Shown here in pieces: positions 17,066-25,370 of a DNA stretch of 60,662 nucleotides. Where the stretch lies: positions 1 to 60,662 of the forward strand of contig JAGUXT010000040.1 of NCBI GenBank assembly GCA_020061705.1. Reading direction: 5' to 3'. A model generated the notes under the pieces. The model did not search any database and was not told where the DNA came from. It worked only from the letters and a program-made list of their open reading frames with translations. Each line of letters starts with the position of its first letter. The first letter of the stretch is position 1. Origin of the DNA: Halothiobacillus sp. (lineage in GTDB: Bacteria; Pseudomonadota; Gammaproteobacteria; Halothiobacillales; Halothiobacillaceae). The position numbers and the translations under genes are program-made.

Positions 17066-18228
17066 GGTCGGGGCTCCAAATCGGTAGGTCTGGGTATGTG
17101 CGATGGTTTGGCATTGTTGGGATTCACGGCGAGAACCTTGACGACAGCAAGGCGTGCTTCGGCGAGCAGGGCTTTCACCTCAAGAGTGGTCGTGCCAGCG
17201 TAAATTTGATTGTGTGCAAGGTTGGTGTTGATGCCGGGCAGCGGCAAGACAAGGACGAGGTGGTCGTCGCGATGAAGTTGGGGCGAGAGTTGTTCGAGGG
17301 TGCCCGCTTCGGCATGACTGTTGTGTGGTAGCAGGGCGTAGCGCAGGCGTAGGCGATCAAATGGCTTTGCGGAGAGAATGAACACACGTTGTGTTTCTTT
17401 AGGCAGGACGCGTTGGATGCGCTCGGCTTGCAGGTCGATGGCATGGGTGGCGGCAGAGGCGCTTGTGTCAATGCTCTTGCTGTGCTCCAGCCAAAGGTCG
17501 CGTTGCCAGCGCAGATCAACCAGGCTCCAGATCAGCAGGATGAGCAGGGCAAGTGCGGTAAGCTGCACCTCAACCGTGGCGTGTCTGCGGGTGAGCACCC
17601 AGCCGAAAAGTACACTAAGAACAAGCCAGAGCACTCCTGCGAGACTGGGTGAGCTGATATAGGAGGCCTTTTCACCTCCGACGACAAAGTGTGCAGAGTA
17701 AACATTAAGTCCTTCACGGCTAAGCCAGGCTTGCCACAAGGCTTTGTACCCAGCGTGGAGGTTGGCAAGAGAAAACGATGCAGGGTGAGGCTCAAGATCT
17801 ATGTGCAAGATGCTGGAACCCTCGTGGCGCTCACCGTGCAGGGTGAGTTGGAGGGCGTGCAGCGTGCCTGTGGAGGCCAGCGGGAAAATGACGTGCTCGG
17901 TGGTGCTGTCAGTGCTTGCGTTAAGCTCCTGTGTTATGCCGTTGAGCTGCGTTATCTTAAAGCTCATCTGGGTTGGATCAAGCCGTGCACCGCGAATGCT
18001 AAGACGGTTGTAGTGTTCTAACTGAATGTCGGGCGGGATAGGCTTGATGTCGAGGATTAGTAGATCGGTTTTTTTGTGCAGGGTATTGAGCTGATTTGGT
18101 TGCCATTGGATGGAACTGTGTAGGCCGCGCAGACTAAGTGCGCTGGCAAGGATGGCCTGCGTGAAGAAAAAACCTAGCAACACGCTGAGAGCAAAGAGGA
18201 TAACGGTGTGAAGTGTGCTTTTCGGCAT
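17062..18228 (-). CDS. Unrecognised membrane-anchored protein heading the O-antigen operon
   Basis: 388 residues. One membrane segment at the N-terminus (TVILFALSVLLGFFFTQAIL), an extracytoplasmic beta-rich domain (about 35-190), then two close membrane segments (YISSPSLAGVLWLVLSVLFGWVL and VQLTALALLILLIWSLV), and a second soluble domain with RIQRVLPKETQRVFILSAKP and HRDDHLVLVLP. I know no family for it. As first gene of the operon, overlapping the next membrane protein by 4 nt, it probably works with that protein. No promoter was obvious to me in the roughly 90 nt between its start and the rpsT terminator. Confidence 0.72.
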   Translation of the reverse strand: MPKSTLHTVILFALSVLLGFFFTQAILASALSLRGLHSSIQWQPNQLNTLHKKTDLLILDIKPIPPDIQLEHYNRLSIRGARLDPTQMSFKITQLNGITQELNASTDSTTEHVIFPLASTGTLHALQLTLHGERHEGSSILHIDLEPHPASFSLANLHAGYKALWQAWLSREGLNVYSAHFVVGGEKASYISSPSLAGVLWLVLSVLFGWVLTRRHATVEVQLTALALLILLIWSLVDLRWQRDLWLEHSKSIDTSASAATHAIDLQAERIQRVLPKETQRVFILSAKPFDRLRLRYALLPHNSHAEAGTLEQLSPQLHRDDHLVLVLPLPGINTNLAHNQIYAGTTTLEVKALLAEARLAVVKVLAVNPNNAKPSHIPRPTDLEPRP

Positions 18229-18318
18229 GATGCGCGAAGTAGGCCCAAAATTATTGGTTTACATTATGCCCTATCAATGTCTGTTCAATGCCTGTTCCAA
18301 ACATACTTTTGAGGGCAT

Positions 18319-18342
18319 AAAAAAACCGGTCAGCGACCGGTT
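18319..18342 (-). terminator. Rho-independent terminator of rpsT
   Basis: On the minus strand AACCGGT-cgctg-ACCGGTT is followed by a run of seven T. It lies 26 nt past the rpsT stop and separates rpsT from the O-antigen operon. Confidence 0.9.
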
Positions 18343-18367
18343 CTTGGCGTAACAAATGCAAAAAATA

Positions 18368-18631
18368 TCAGGCCATGGCTTTGATATTGCTGTTCAGGCG
18401 ACTTTTGGCGCGCGCTGCGGTGTTACGGTGCAGGATGCCTTTGTTGACCATGCTGTCAATGATCGGCTGGGCTTCCTTGTAGGCGCCTTGAGCTGCAACT
18501 TTGTCGCCGCTCCAGATGGCTTTCAGGGTCTTCTTGATGAAGGTGCGCACGCGTGAGCGCAGTGCAACGTTACGAATGCGGTTTTTTTCATCCTGACGGA
18601 TGCGCTTTTTAGCGGATGCGTTATTGGCCAA
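18368..18631 (-). CDS. rpsT: 30S ribosomal protein S20
   Basis: 87 residues, MANNASAKKRIRQDEKNRIR to the end, the full length and strongly basic composition of S20, which binds 16S rRNA in the small subunit. The start codon is TTG at 18631-18629, preceded by AGGAG 7 nt upstream. E. coli rpsT also starts with UUG, and there the weak start is part of autoregulation by S20. The same logic may hold here. The gene is monocistronic, with its own promoter and terminator. Confidence 0.98.
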   Translation of the reverse strand: MANNASAKKRIRQDEKNRIRNVALRSRVRTFIKKTLKAIWSGDKVAAQGAYKEAQPIIDSMVNKGILHRNTAARAKSRLNSNIKAMA

Positions 18632-18673
18632 GGTGGCTCTCCTGAGAATTCGGGGTATCTAAATGAGGCGGGC

Positions 18674-18701
18674 ATTATCCCTTTATTGTGTTTTCTGTCA
18701 A
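18674..18701 (-). promoter_or_regulatory. Sigma-70 promoter of rpsT
   Basis: On the minus strand a perfect -35 TTGACA (18701-18696), a 16-nt spacer and GATAAT as -10 (18679-18674). The predicted start near 18667 gives a leader of about 36 nt before the TTG codon. Confidence 0.8.
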
Positions 18702-18713
18702 CTGGTTATTGAC

Positions 18714-18814
18714 GGAGTTAGGCAAAATTGCCCCAGCGGCGTTCAAGCGCCTCGCCTTTCTTGGTGTACTGTCTTCGGCGCTTTGCCTTGCTGGAGCAGT
18801 TTATGCGTAAGTCC
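18714..18814. repeat. Dispersed ~100-bp palindromic element, copy A
   Basis: 101 bp with imperfect terminal inverted repeats. It aligns nearly end to end with 43495-43593: both share CTGTCTTCG, the stretch CTTTGCCTTGCT and the GCGTAAG right end. It lies between rpsT and priA, immediately upstream of the rpsT promoter. Confidence 0.8.
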
Positions 18815-18900
18815 TGTATTAATTAAGTCGTTGGACTCAGATAGCTGGGCTCGGATGGCTGGGGTACATTGCGCTCATTGGTTAACGACGTGTTGTGCTC

Positions 18901-21108
18901 ATGACTCAGGAAGCGGTGGTTCTCAAAGTGGCGGTGGATGCCCCGGTGGAGGGGGTGTTTGATTACGTTTTGCCCGTGGGTTGGGAGGGGGGGGGCGACG
19001 CCTTGGCGGGGCGGAGGGTGCGTGTGCCTTTTGGTGCGAGTGTGCGCCTGGGCGTGGTGGTTGATGCTGTGGGTGTGCCGTCGCCGGAGTTGAAGGCTGT
19101 TGAGGCGCTATTGGATGAGACACCCTTGCTGGATGCTGATGATTTGCGTCTGGGGCAATGGTTGGCGGGGTATTACCACGCGCCGTTGGGTGAGGTACTG
19201 GCTTTGATGCTGCCTGCGAGTTTGCGTGGTGGAGCCGCATTGTGCTCTCACGAAATGCGGGGTTGGCGCGTGCTGGCGGGCGCGCCGCAGGAGGTGTCGG
19301 GCGCTGCGCGTCAGTCGCAGGTTCTTCGTCAACTTCATGCGGCGGCAGGGGGCGTTTCTGTGGGGGACTTGCGCGGTATGACGCAGGTACTGCGTGCTCT
19401 GGAACAGCGTGGTTGGGTTGAGCGTTGCGATTTGAGTTTAGGGGTGCATAGGGATGCCTGCGAGGTTGTGGCGGACGTCCCTGTAACGCTGGTGCTGAAT
19501 GCGCAACAGATGGCGGCACATACAGCGATTAGCGCGAGTCTGGGGCAGTTTGCGGCATTTTTGCTGCATGGGATTACCGGCAGCGGCAAGACCGAGGTGT
19601 ATCTGGCAGTGATGACGGCGGCCTTGCAGCGCGGGTCGCAGGTGTTGGTGCTGGTGCCGGAAATCGCCTTGACACCACAGCTTGTGGCGAGGTTTGCCTC
19701 ACGTTTTAAGCCGCTGGGGGCGGAGGCGGTGGCGGTGTTGCATTCGGGTATGACGGCACGCGCGCGTGAATTGGCCTGGCAGGCGGCGCAGTCGGGACGG
19801 GCGCGGGTGGTGTTGGGGACGCGCTCGGCGGTACTTACGCCGATGTCGCGTTTGGGCTTGATTGTGGTGGATGAGGAGCATGATCCATCTTACAAGCAGC
19901 AGGAGGGCTGGCGTTATCACGCGCGGGATTTGGCTGTGGTGCGGGCGCAGCAGCGCGGGATTCCGGTGGTTTTAGGGTCGGCGACACCTTCCCTGGAGAG
20001 CTTGGCCTTAGTGGCACAGGCGCGCTATCGGCTGTTGCGTTTGACCGAGCGCGCGGGCGGGGCGCGGTCGCCTCATCTGGCATTGCTTGATGTGCGCAAA
20101 AGGCCGCTGCAGGACGGCTTGTCTGCGCCTTTGCTGGAGAAAATGAAGGCGCATTTGGTCGCGGGCGGGCAGGTGTTGTTGTTTTTGAACCGGCGCGGGT
20201 TTGCTCCAGCCATGGAGTGCCATGCCTGCGGGCATGTCGAAGCGTGCCGACAGTGCTCCGCGCCAATGACGGTGCACCGAGGGCGTGGGCGGCTGGTATG
20301 TCACCACTGCGGGGCTGAACGTGCTGTGCCGCGTGTGTGCGCGGTGTGTGGTTCGCACGAAGTGATGATGCAGGGCTTGGGAACGGAGCGTCTGGAGCTT
20401 GCTTTGCAGGGCTTGTTTCCGGAGTTTGCGCTGGAGCGTATTGATCGGGATACAACGCGTCGAAAAGGTGAACTGGAAATCAAGCTGGAGCGAGCGCACT
20501 CCGGCGAGGCGAGGATTTTGCTTGGTACGCAGATGCTGGCCAAGGGGCATGATTTCCCCGGGGTGACGCTGGCGGTGATTCTGGATGCGGACAGCGGCCT
20601 GATGAGTAGCGATTTCCGTGCGCCGGAGCGATTGCTGCAGTTGATCGTGCAGGTGGCGGGACGTGCCGGGCGGGCGGACAAACCGGGCGAGGTGCTGATA
20701 CAAACGCATCAACCCGAGCATCCCTTGTTGCAGGCTTTATTGCATGGCGGCTTTGAGCGCGGTGCCGAGCTGTTGATGCGTGAGCGCGAGCTGGCACGCT
20801 TGCCGCCGTTTGCGCATTTGGCCTTGTTGCGCGCTGAAGCGAAGGATGCGGCGCGCGCGCAAGGCTTCTTGGCTCGCTGTGCAACGTTTTTTAAGGATGA
20901 AGCGACCGAGGCGCTGCAGGTTTGGGGGCCCGCACCCGCGCCGCTTGAGCGCCGCGTGGGGCGTTATCGTTTTCAGCTTTTGTTGGTGGGGGCACAGCGT
21001 GCACCCTTGCATCGTGCCATCGAGAAGTTCGCAGTGGCGCAGCAGGCATGGACGGAGCGACGCGGGGTGAAGTGGTCGCTGGATGTTGATCCGCAGGAGA
21101 TGGGCTAG
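18901..21108 (+). CDS. priA: Primosomal protein N' (replication restart helicase PriA)
   Basis: 735 residues from ATG 18901; an in-frame GTG two codons upstream (18895) is the alternative. Walker A GITGSGKTEVYL, DEEHD helicase motif II, a Cys-rich zinc region (CHACGHVEACRQCSAP, CHHCGAERAVPRVCAVCG) in the middle of the helicase, and motif VI QVAGRAGRADKPGEV are all present, in the order of PriA. PriA recognises stalled forks and D-loops and reloads DnaB. The length matches E. coli PriA. The start has no strong Shine-Dalgarno sequence. argS follows 71 nt downstream. Confidence 0.97.
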   Translation: MTQEAVVLKVAVDAPVEGVFDYVLPVGWEGGGDALAGRRVRVPFGASVRLGVVVDAVGVPSPELKAVEALLDETPLLDADDLRLGQWLAGYYHAPLGEVLALMLPASLRGGAALCSHEMRGWRVLAGAPQEVSGAARQSQVLRQLHAAAGGVSVGDLRGMTQVLRALEQRGWVERCDLSLGVHRDACEVVADVPVTLVLNAQQMAAHTAISASLGQFAAFLLHGITGSGKTEVYLAVMTAALQRGSQVLVLVPEIALTPQLVARFASRFKPLGAEAVAVLHSGMTARARELAWQAAQSGRARVVLGTRSAVLTPMSRLGLIVVDEEHDPSYKQQEGWRYHARDLAVVRAQQRGIPVVLGSATPSLESLALVAQARYRLLRLTERAGGARSPHLALLDVRKRPLQDGLSAPLLEKMKAHLVAGGQVLLFLNRRGFAPAMECHACGHVEACRQCSAPMTVHRGRGRLVCHHCGAERAVPRVCAVCGSHEVMMQGLGTERLELALQGLFPEFALERIDRDTTRRKGELEIKLERAHSGEARILLGTQMLAKGHDFPGVTLAVILDADSGLMSSDFRAPERLLQLIVQVAGRAGRADKPGEVLIQTHQPEHPLLQALLHGGFERGAELLMRERELARLPPFAHLALLRAEAKDAARAQGFLARCATFFKDEATEALQVWGPAPAPLERRVGRYRFQLLLVGAQRAPLHRAIEKFAVAQQAWTERRGVKWSLDVDPQEMG

Positions 21109-21179
21109 GTTCTGAGGAGTTAAGTCGTTTGTGCTGTTAGAATGCGCGCCTATTGAATAGTGTTAACGATGGAATTTGT

Positions 21180-22940
21180 GTGAAAGATCAGCTTGAAAGC
21201 CTGTTGTTGTCTGCCCTTGAGTCCTTGCGTGCCGGGGGTTTGGCTGTGCCGGAGGGTGTGGTTCCCGTGTTGACGCGTGCCAAGGATCGCGCGCATGGCG
21301 ACTTCGCATGCAATATAGCCATGCAGTTGGCCAAACCGCTGGGTATGGCGCCGCGTGCCTTTGCCGAGCGTTTCGTTGCCGCGTTGCCGCAGGCGGCTGT
21401 GCTGGAAAAAGTCGAGATTGCCGGGCCTGGCTTCGTCAATTTTTATGTGCGCGAATCAGCTGTGTTTGACGTGGTGCGTCAGACCTTGGCCTTGGGCGAG
21501 CGCTATGGGCGCTCCACGCATGGCGCAGGTAAGAAGGTGATGGTGGAATTTGTTTCCGCGAATCCGACCGGGCCATTGCACGTGGGCCATGGGCGTGGTG
21601 CGGCCTACGGCGCGGCGGTGGCTGACCTGCTGGCGGCGGTGGGTTATGACGTGCATCGTGAGTATTACGTCAATGATGCCGGGCGGCAGATGCACATTCT
21701 GGCAACTTCGGTTTGGTTGCGTTATCTGGAGCTGTGCGGGGCGACCTTTGCCTTTCCGTCGAATGGTTACAAGTCCACCGGCTATGTCTACGAGATTGCG
21801 CAAAAGCTGCGTGATACGCATGGCGCGGCCTACGCAGCCACGGCGGAGCAGGTGTTTGCCGATATTCCCGCTGATGAGCCTGCGGGCGGCGACAAGGATA
21901 CTCATATCGATGCGCTGATTGCGCGTGCGCAGGCTTTGCTTGGAGATCTGCGTTACCGTGAAGTGTTTGACCTTGGCTTGAATGTGATTGTCGAAGACAT
22001 CCGCGAGGATTTGGCCGAGTTTGGTATTCGCTTTGAAGGCTGGTATTCCGAGCGCGGCCTGATGGATCGTGGTGCGGTGAATCGGGCGATTGAGCAATTG
22101 CGTGAGCGTGGGCATATTTTTGAACAGGAAGGAGCATTGTGGTTCCGTTCCACGGCCTTTGGCGATGACAAGGATCGGGTGGTGCAGCGTGCCAATGGTC
22201 AGGTGACCTATTTCGCCTCGGATATTGCCTACCACATGGAAAAATTCGAACGTGGCTTCGAGCGCGTGATTGACGTGTGGGGTGCCGATCATCATGGCTA
22301 TGTCACGCGGGTCAAGGCGGCGCTGGGCGCGCTGGGTTATGACGCAGGCAAGCTGGATGTATTGCTGGTGCAATTCGCGATTTTGTATCGGGGCGGCGAG
22401 CGGGCGCAGATGTCCACCCGTTCCGGCGATTTTGTCACCTTGCGTGAGTTGCGCCATGAGGTCGGTTCAGATGCGGCACGTTATTTTTATGTGATGCGCA
22501 AAAGTGAGCAGCATCTTGATTTTGATCTGGATCTGGCCAAGAGCCAGTCCAACGACAATCCCTTGTACTATGTTCAGTATGCCCATGCGCGGGTGTGTAG
22601 CGTGCTGCGTCAGTTGGAAAGCAAGGGCTGGACGTACGATCAGGCGCGTGGCGAAGCGGGTGTAGGGCTTCTGGAGCAGGCGGCTGAGGCCGAGCTGGCG
22701 CGTTTGCTTGGTCAGTTTCCTGAGCTGGTGCAGCGTGCGGCACTGGCATGTGAGCCGCACCAGTTGGTACATTATTTGCGTGAGTTGGCGAGTGCCTTCC
22801 ACAGTTATTACAACGGGCACGTGTTTCTGGTGGACGATGAAATCTTGCGTGATGCACGTTTGAACTTGATTCTTGCCGTGCGCCAGGTGTTGCGTAATGG
22901 CTTGGGTTTGTTGGGCGTATCCGCGCCCGACACCATGTGA
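21180..22940 (+). CDS. argS: Arginyl-tRNA synthetase
   Basis: 586 residues from GTG 21180 ([20 protein letters not shown]). This start matches the length and opening of pseudomonad ArgS, so I prefer it to the in-frame TTG at 21153. The N-terminal ArgS additional domain is seen in [20 protein letters not shown]. The HIGH motif is [13 protein letters not shown], the KMSKS region is degenerate ([13 protein letters not shown]), and the C-terminal anticodon-binding domain contains [17 protein letters not shown]. It charges tRNA-Arg. A SPOR-domain protein follows 15 nt later, probably co-transcribed. Confidence 0.97.
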   Translation: MKDQLESLLLSALESLRAGGLAVPEGVVPVLTRAKDRAHGDFACNIAMQLAKPLGMAPRAFAERFVAALPQAAVLEKVEIAGPGFVNFYVRESAVFDVVRQTLALGERYGRSTHGAGKKVMVEFVSANPTGPLHVGHGRGAAYGAAVADLLAAVGYDVHREYYVNDAGRQMHILATSVWLRYLELCGATFAFPSNGYKSTGYVYEIAQKLRDTHGAAYAATAEQVFADIPADEPAGGDKDTHIDALIARAQALLGDLRYREVFDLGLNVIVEDIREDLAEFGIRFEGWYSERGLMDRGAVNRAIEQLRERGHIFEQEGALWFRSTAFGDDKDRVVQRANGQVTYFASDIAYHMEKFERGFERVIDVWGADHHGYVTRVKAALGALGYDAGKLDVLLVQFAILYRGGERAQMSTRSGDFVTLRELRHEVGSDAARYFYVMRKSEQHLDFDLDLAKSQSNDNPLYYVQYAHARVCSVLRQLESKGWTYDQARGEAGVGLLEQAAEAELARLLGQFPELVQRAALACEPHQLVHYLRELASAFHSYYNGHVFLVDDEILRDARLNLILAVRQVLRNGLGLLGVSAPDTM

Positions 22941-22955
22941 TTTAAGGAGCGGAAT

Positions 22956-23693
22956 ATGGCGCGAGCATCGCAGGCAGCGCGTAGGCGTTTACCCCCCGTC
23001 AAGGCTGTGCCCACGGGGTTATGGGTCATGGTCGGTGTCGTAGTGCTGTTGTTTGTTGGCATATTGGCGTGGTTGGGTACGCGTCCAGAACAACCACAAG
23101 CCGAGGCCAAAACGCTGCCGTTACAAGCCCCCAAGGAAACCCCGGCGAAAACAGCGAGCCAAGAACCCAGGTCAGAGCGCGGTTCAGCGCAAAAAGATGT
23201 GCGCGAAGTTCGTACCGAGGAAGCCGCCAAGGCCGCAAAACCGCTAGTTCCGCCACCACCGCGCTATGATTTTTACCAAATGCTGCCGGAACAAAGCGTG
23301 GGCACAACCACGTCCGCACCGCCGGAAGTCGTGAATCCTGTAACACCTCCGCCCGCAGCACCGACCGATAAACCCCCGCAAGCGGCGGCCACTCCAGAGG
23401 CCGTAAAAGAAGTGGCATCACTGCCCCCGGCCATTGACAAGGCCAAGCCAGTCCCGTCAACAGCACCTCAGGTCACCTTGCAGGTTGGTTCGTTCCGGCG
23501 TTATGAAGAAGCCGATCGCCGTAAGGCAGAGTTAGCCTTGCTGGGCTTTGCTGCCACTGTTCAGGCGGCCAATGTGAACGGCGAAACCTGGCATCGCGTC
23601 AAAATAGGGCCGATGCCGGATGCCGAGGCGCGCAAACTGCGCGACCGCCTCAAAGCGGTGGGGATGAACCCGATGCTGGTGAAAGGCGGGTAG
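22956..23693 (+). CDS. SPOR-domain cell-division protein (FtsN-like)
   Basis: 245 residues. A basic cytoplasmic tail (ARRRLPPVKAVPTG), one membrane segment (WVMVGVVVLLFVGILAWLG), a long Pro/Ala/Lys-rich periplasmic linker with RYDFYQMLPEQSV, and a C-terminal SPOR domain (about 170-243: VTLQVGSFRRYEEADRRKAE to GMNPMLVKGG). This is the layout of FtsN, whose SPOR domain binds denuded septal glycan. The YDFYQMLPE segment is common in FtsN-like proteins encoded next to argS. RBS AAGGAG precedes the ATG. Confidence 0.92.
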   Translation: MARASQAARRRLPPVKAVPTGLWVMVGVVVLLFVGILAWLGTRPEQPQAEAKTLPLQAPKETPAKTASQEPRSERGSAQKDVREVRTEEAAKAAKPLVPPPPRYDFYQMLPEQSVGTTTSAPPEVVNPVTPPPAAPTDKPPQAAATPEAVKEVASLPPAIDKAKPVPSTAPQVTLQVGSFRRYEEADRRKAELALLGFAATVQAANVNGETWHRVKIGPMPDAEARKLRDRLKAVGMNPMLVKGG

Positions 23694-23813
23694 CTCGTTC
23701 CCGAAATTTGTCGGAACTGTGACAGCATTGAAACTCAGCGTTCATCGTTTCGCCATGCCAAAGTCATCTTGCGGTAGTGAAATAGTCAAAATTCCACAAC
23801 GGAGCTTCGACCT

Positions 23814-24626
23814 ATGCTCACCTACCGCAGTGTATTTATTTCCGATGTTCACTTGGGTACTCAAGATGCCAAGGTGGATTACCTGATCGATTTTTTGTCG
23901 CATGTACAGTGTGAACGCCTGTACTTGGTCGGCGACATTATCGACGTGTGGAAAATGCGCTCCGGCGGCTGGCGCTGGCCGCGCATCAAACACGAACTGA
24001 TTCAACTGTTGCTCAAGCGCGCCAATGAAGGTGTGGAAATCATCTACGTGCCGGGAAACCACGATGAAGCCGTGCGCTACTTGGGGCAGGGAGAAGCCTT
24101 CGGAGTCAAAATACTGCCCGAGCTGGTTCACGCAGGTGCCGATGGTCGGCGCTGGTTGGTGGTGCATGGAGATGGCTTTGATGCCGTGCTGCACTGCAAT
24201 CCGCTGATGCGCTGGGTCGGTGACATGGGTTACGAGTTGCTGATGCGCCTGGCGCGTATCACCCACGGCATTCGCCGCATGGCAGGTCGGCCTTACTGGT
24301 CACTGGCTGCAAGCATCAAAGGCAAAATGAAAAACGCCATGCAATATGTTGAGCAGTATGAACACGCCGCCTACACCCATGCGCGTGATCATGGTTACGA
24401 CGGCATTATCAGCGGCCACATTCACCACGCCCGCCTGCGTGAAGTGGACGGCGTGACCTACGCCAACTGCGGCGACTGGGTGGAAAGCTGCACCGCGCTG
24501 GCGGAAGATGCCAGCGGACAATTCCATCTACTGCACTGGGCGCGCGATCATCTGGAGTTGTTGGATGGTGTGCGTGCGGGGCAGACTCTGCAAGCGCCTG
24601 AAGCTCGCCTGGCAACCACAGCGTAA
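23814..24626 (+). CDS. LpxH-type metallophosphoesterase (UDP-2,3-diacylglucosamine diphosphatase-like)
   Basis: 270 residues, calcineurin-like fold with the complete metal site: SDVHLGT, GDIIDVW, PGNHDE, VHGDGFD and SGHIHHAR. The DVWKMRSGGWRWP segment after the second motif is typical of the longer LpxH2-like branch rather than of E. coli LpxH. LpxH enzymes cleave UDP-diacylglucosamine to lipid X in lipid A synthesis; the exact activity of this branch is less certain. The gene stands alone, about 120 nt after the SPOR protein gene. Confidence 0.85.
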   Translation: MLTYRSVFISDVHLGTQDAKVDYLIDFLSHVQCERLYLVGDIIDVWKMRSGGWRWPRIKHELIQLLLKRANEGVEIIYVPGNHDEAVRYLGQGEAFGVKILPELVHAGADGRRWLVVHGDGFDAVLHCNPLMRWVGDMGYELLMRLARITHGIRRMAGRPYWSLAASIKGKMKNAMQYVEQYEHAAYTHARDHGYDGIISGHIHHARLREVDGVTYANCGDWVESCTALAEDASGQFHLLHWARDHLELLDGVRAGQTLQAPEARLATTA

Positions 24627-24687
24627 AAACCGCGCTTTCCGTCTCCTCTGCTAGACTGGCACAAAACACGTCAGGGAGGGATGGCTC

Positions 24688-25273
24688 ATGGCTCCGCAAC
24701 GTGCTTATAAACCGCATTACACCGCCGAAGAATATCTTGTGCTGGAAGAAACCAGCACCGTAATGACACGAACTCATCCACGGCGAAATCTACGCCATGG
24801 TCGGAGGTACGGCGGCTCATGCCAGTGTTAGCCTTAACGTTGCAAGCGCTCTCAAAAGCCATCTACGCGGCACACACTGCCAAAGCTTCTTGGCCGAAAT
24901 TCGGCTGCATGTTCTAGCCAGCGATGCCTATTTTTACCCCGATGTCTTCGTCACCTGCGGCGCGGAGCAACGCGCTGCACAACAGGCCAAAACCGATGCC
25001 AAGCTGATCGTCGAAGTGCTTTCTCCCACCACGGCCGCGTTTGATCGCGGCGCAAAATTCGGTCATTTCCGCCTGCTACCTGGCCTTACCGAGTACCTGA
25101 TTATCGACATCGAAACCCGCACCGCCGACCTTTACCGCAAAGCGGAAAACAACACCTGGGTTCTGCGCCCCTACAGCGGTAATGATGTTATTGAACTCGT
25201 CAGTGTTGGGTTAAGTGTGGCGCTGGATGCAGTGGTTTTTGAGGATATTGACAGCCCAACGAAGCCCGGGTGA
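24688..25273 (+). pseudogene. Uma2-family endonuclease-like gene, frameshifted
   Basis: An ATG at 24688 behind GGGAGGG opens a frame starting MAPQRAYKPHYTAEEYLVLE, a normal Uma2 N-terminus. It loses homology around 24763-24770 and stops at 24831. The rest continues one frame over (HELIHGEIYAMVGGTAAHAS..., FYPDVFVTCG, LIVEVLSPTTAAFDRGAKFG) to 25273. One extra base near 24766 explains this; rejoined, the protein is about 195 residues, a normal Uma2 length, and the PD...EVLSPT nuclease-like residues are intact. Uma2 proteins have a restriction-endonuclease fold, with no well-established role. A sequencing error is the alternative explanation. Confidence 0.82.
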
Positions 25274-25282
25274 CAACCCGGG
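25265..25282. terminator. GC-rich hairpin over the Uma2 stop codon
   Basis: CCCGGGT-gaca-ACCCGGG, a perfect 7-bp stem without a following T run. It may be a weak terminator or the remnant of a dispersed intergenic repeat. Confidence 0.4.
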
Positions 25283-25370
25283 GATACCCTTCACCATGCG
25301 ACATTCGCCCTGGATTGCGCTACGCTCCGTCAGCACTAAAACGACGCTCAATACTATAAAGAGGTCTTCA

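Noticed and set aside
23694-23813. Imperfect hairpin TTCCCGA...TCGGAA after the SPOR gene as a terminator
   Set aside because: The stem is short and mismatched and there is no T run.
25215-25370. N-terminal extension of the aminotransferase frame
   Set aside because: It overlaps the Uma2 remnant and has no family similarity; ATG 25371 has an RBS and gives the normal length.
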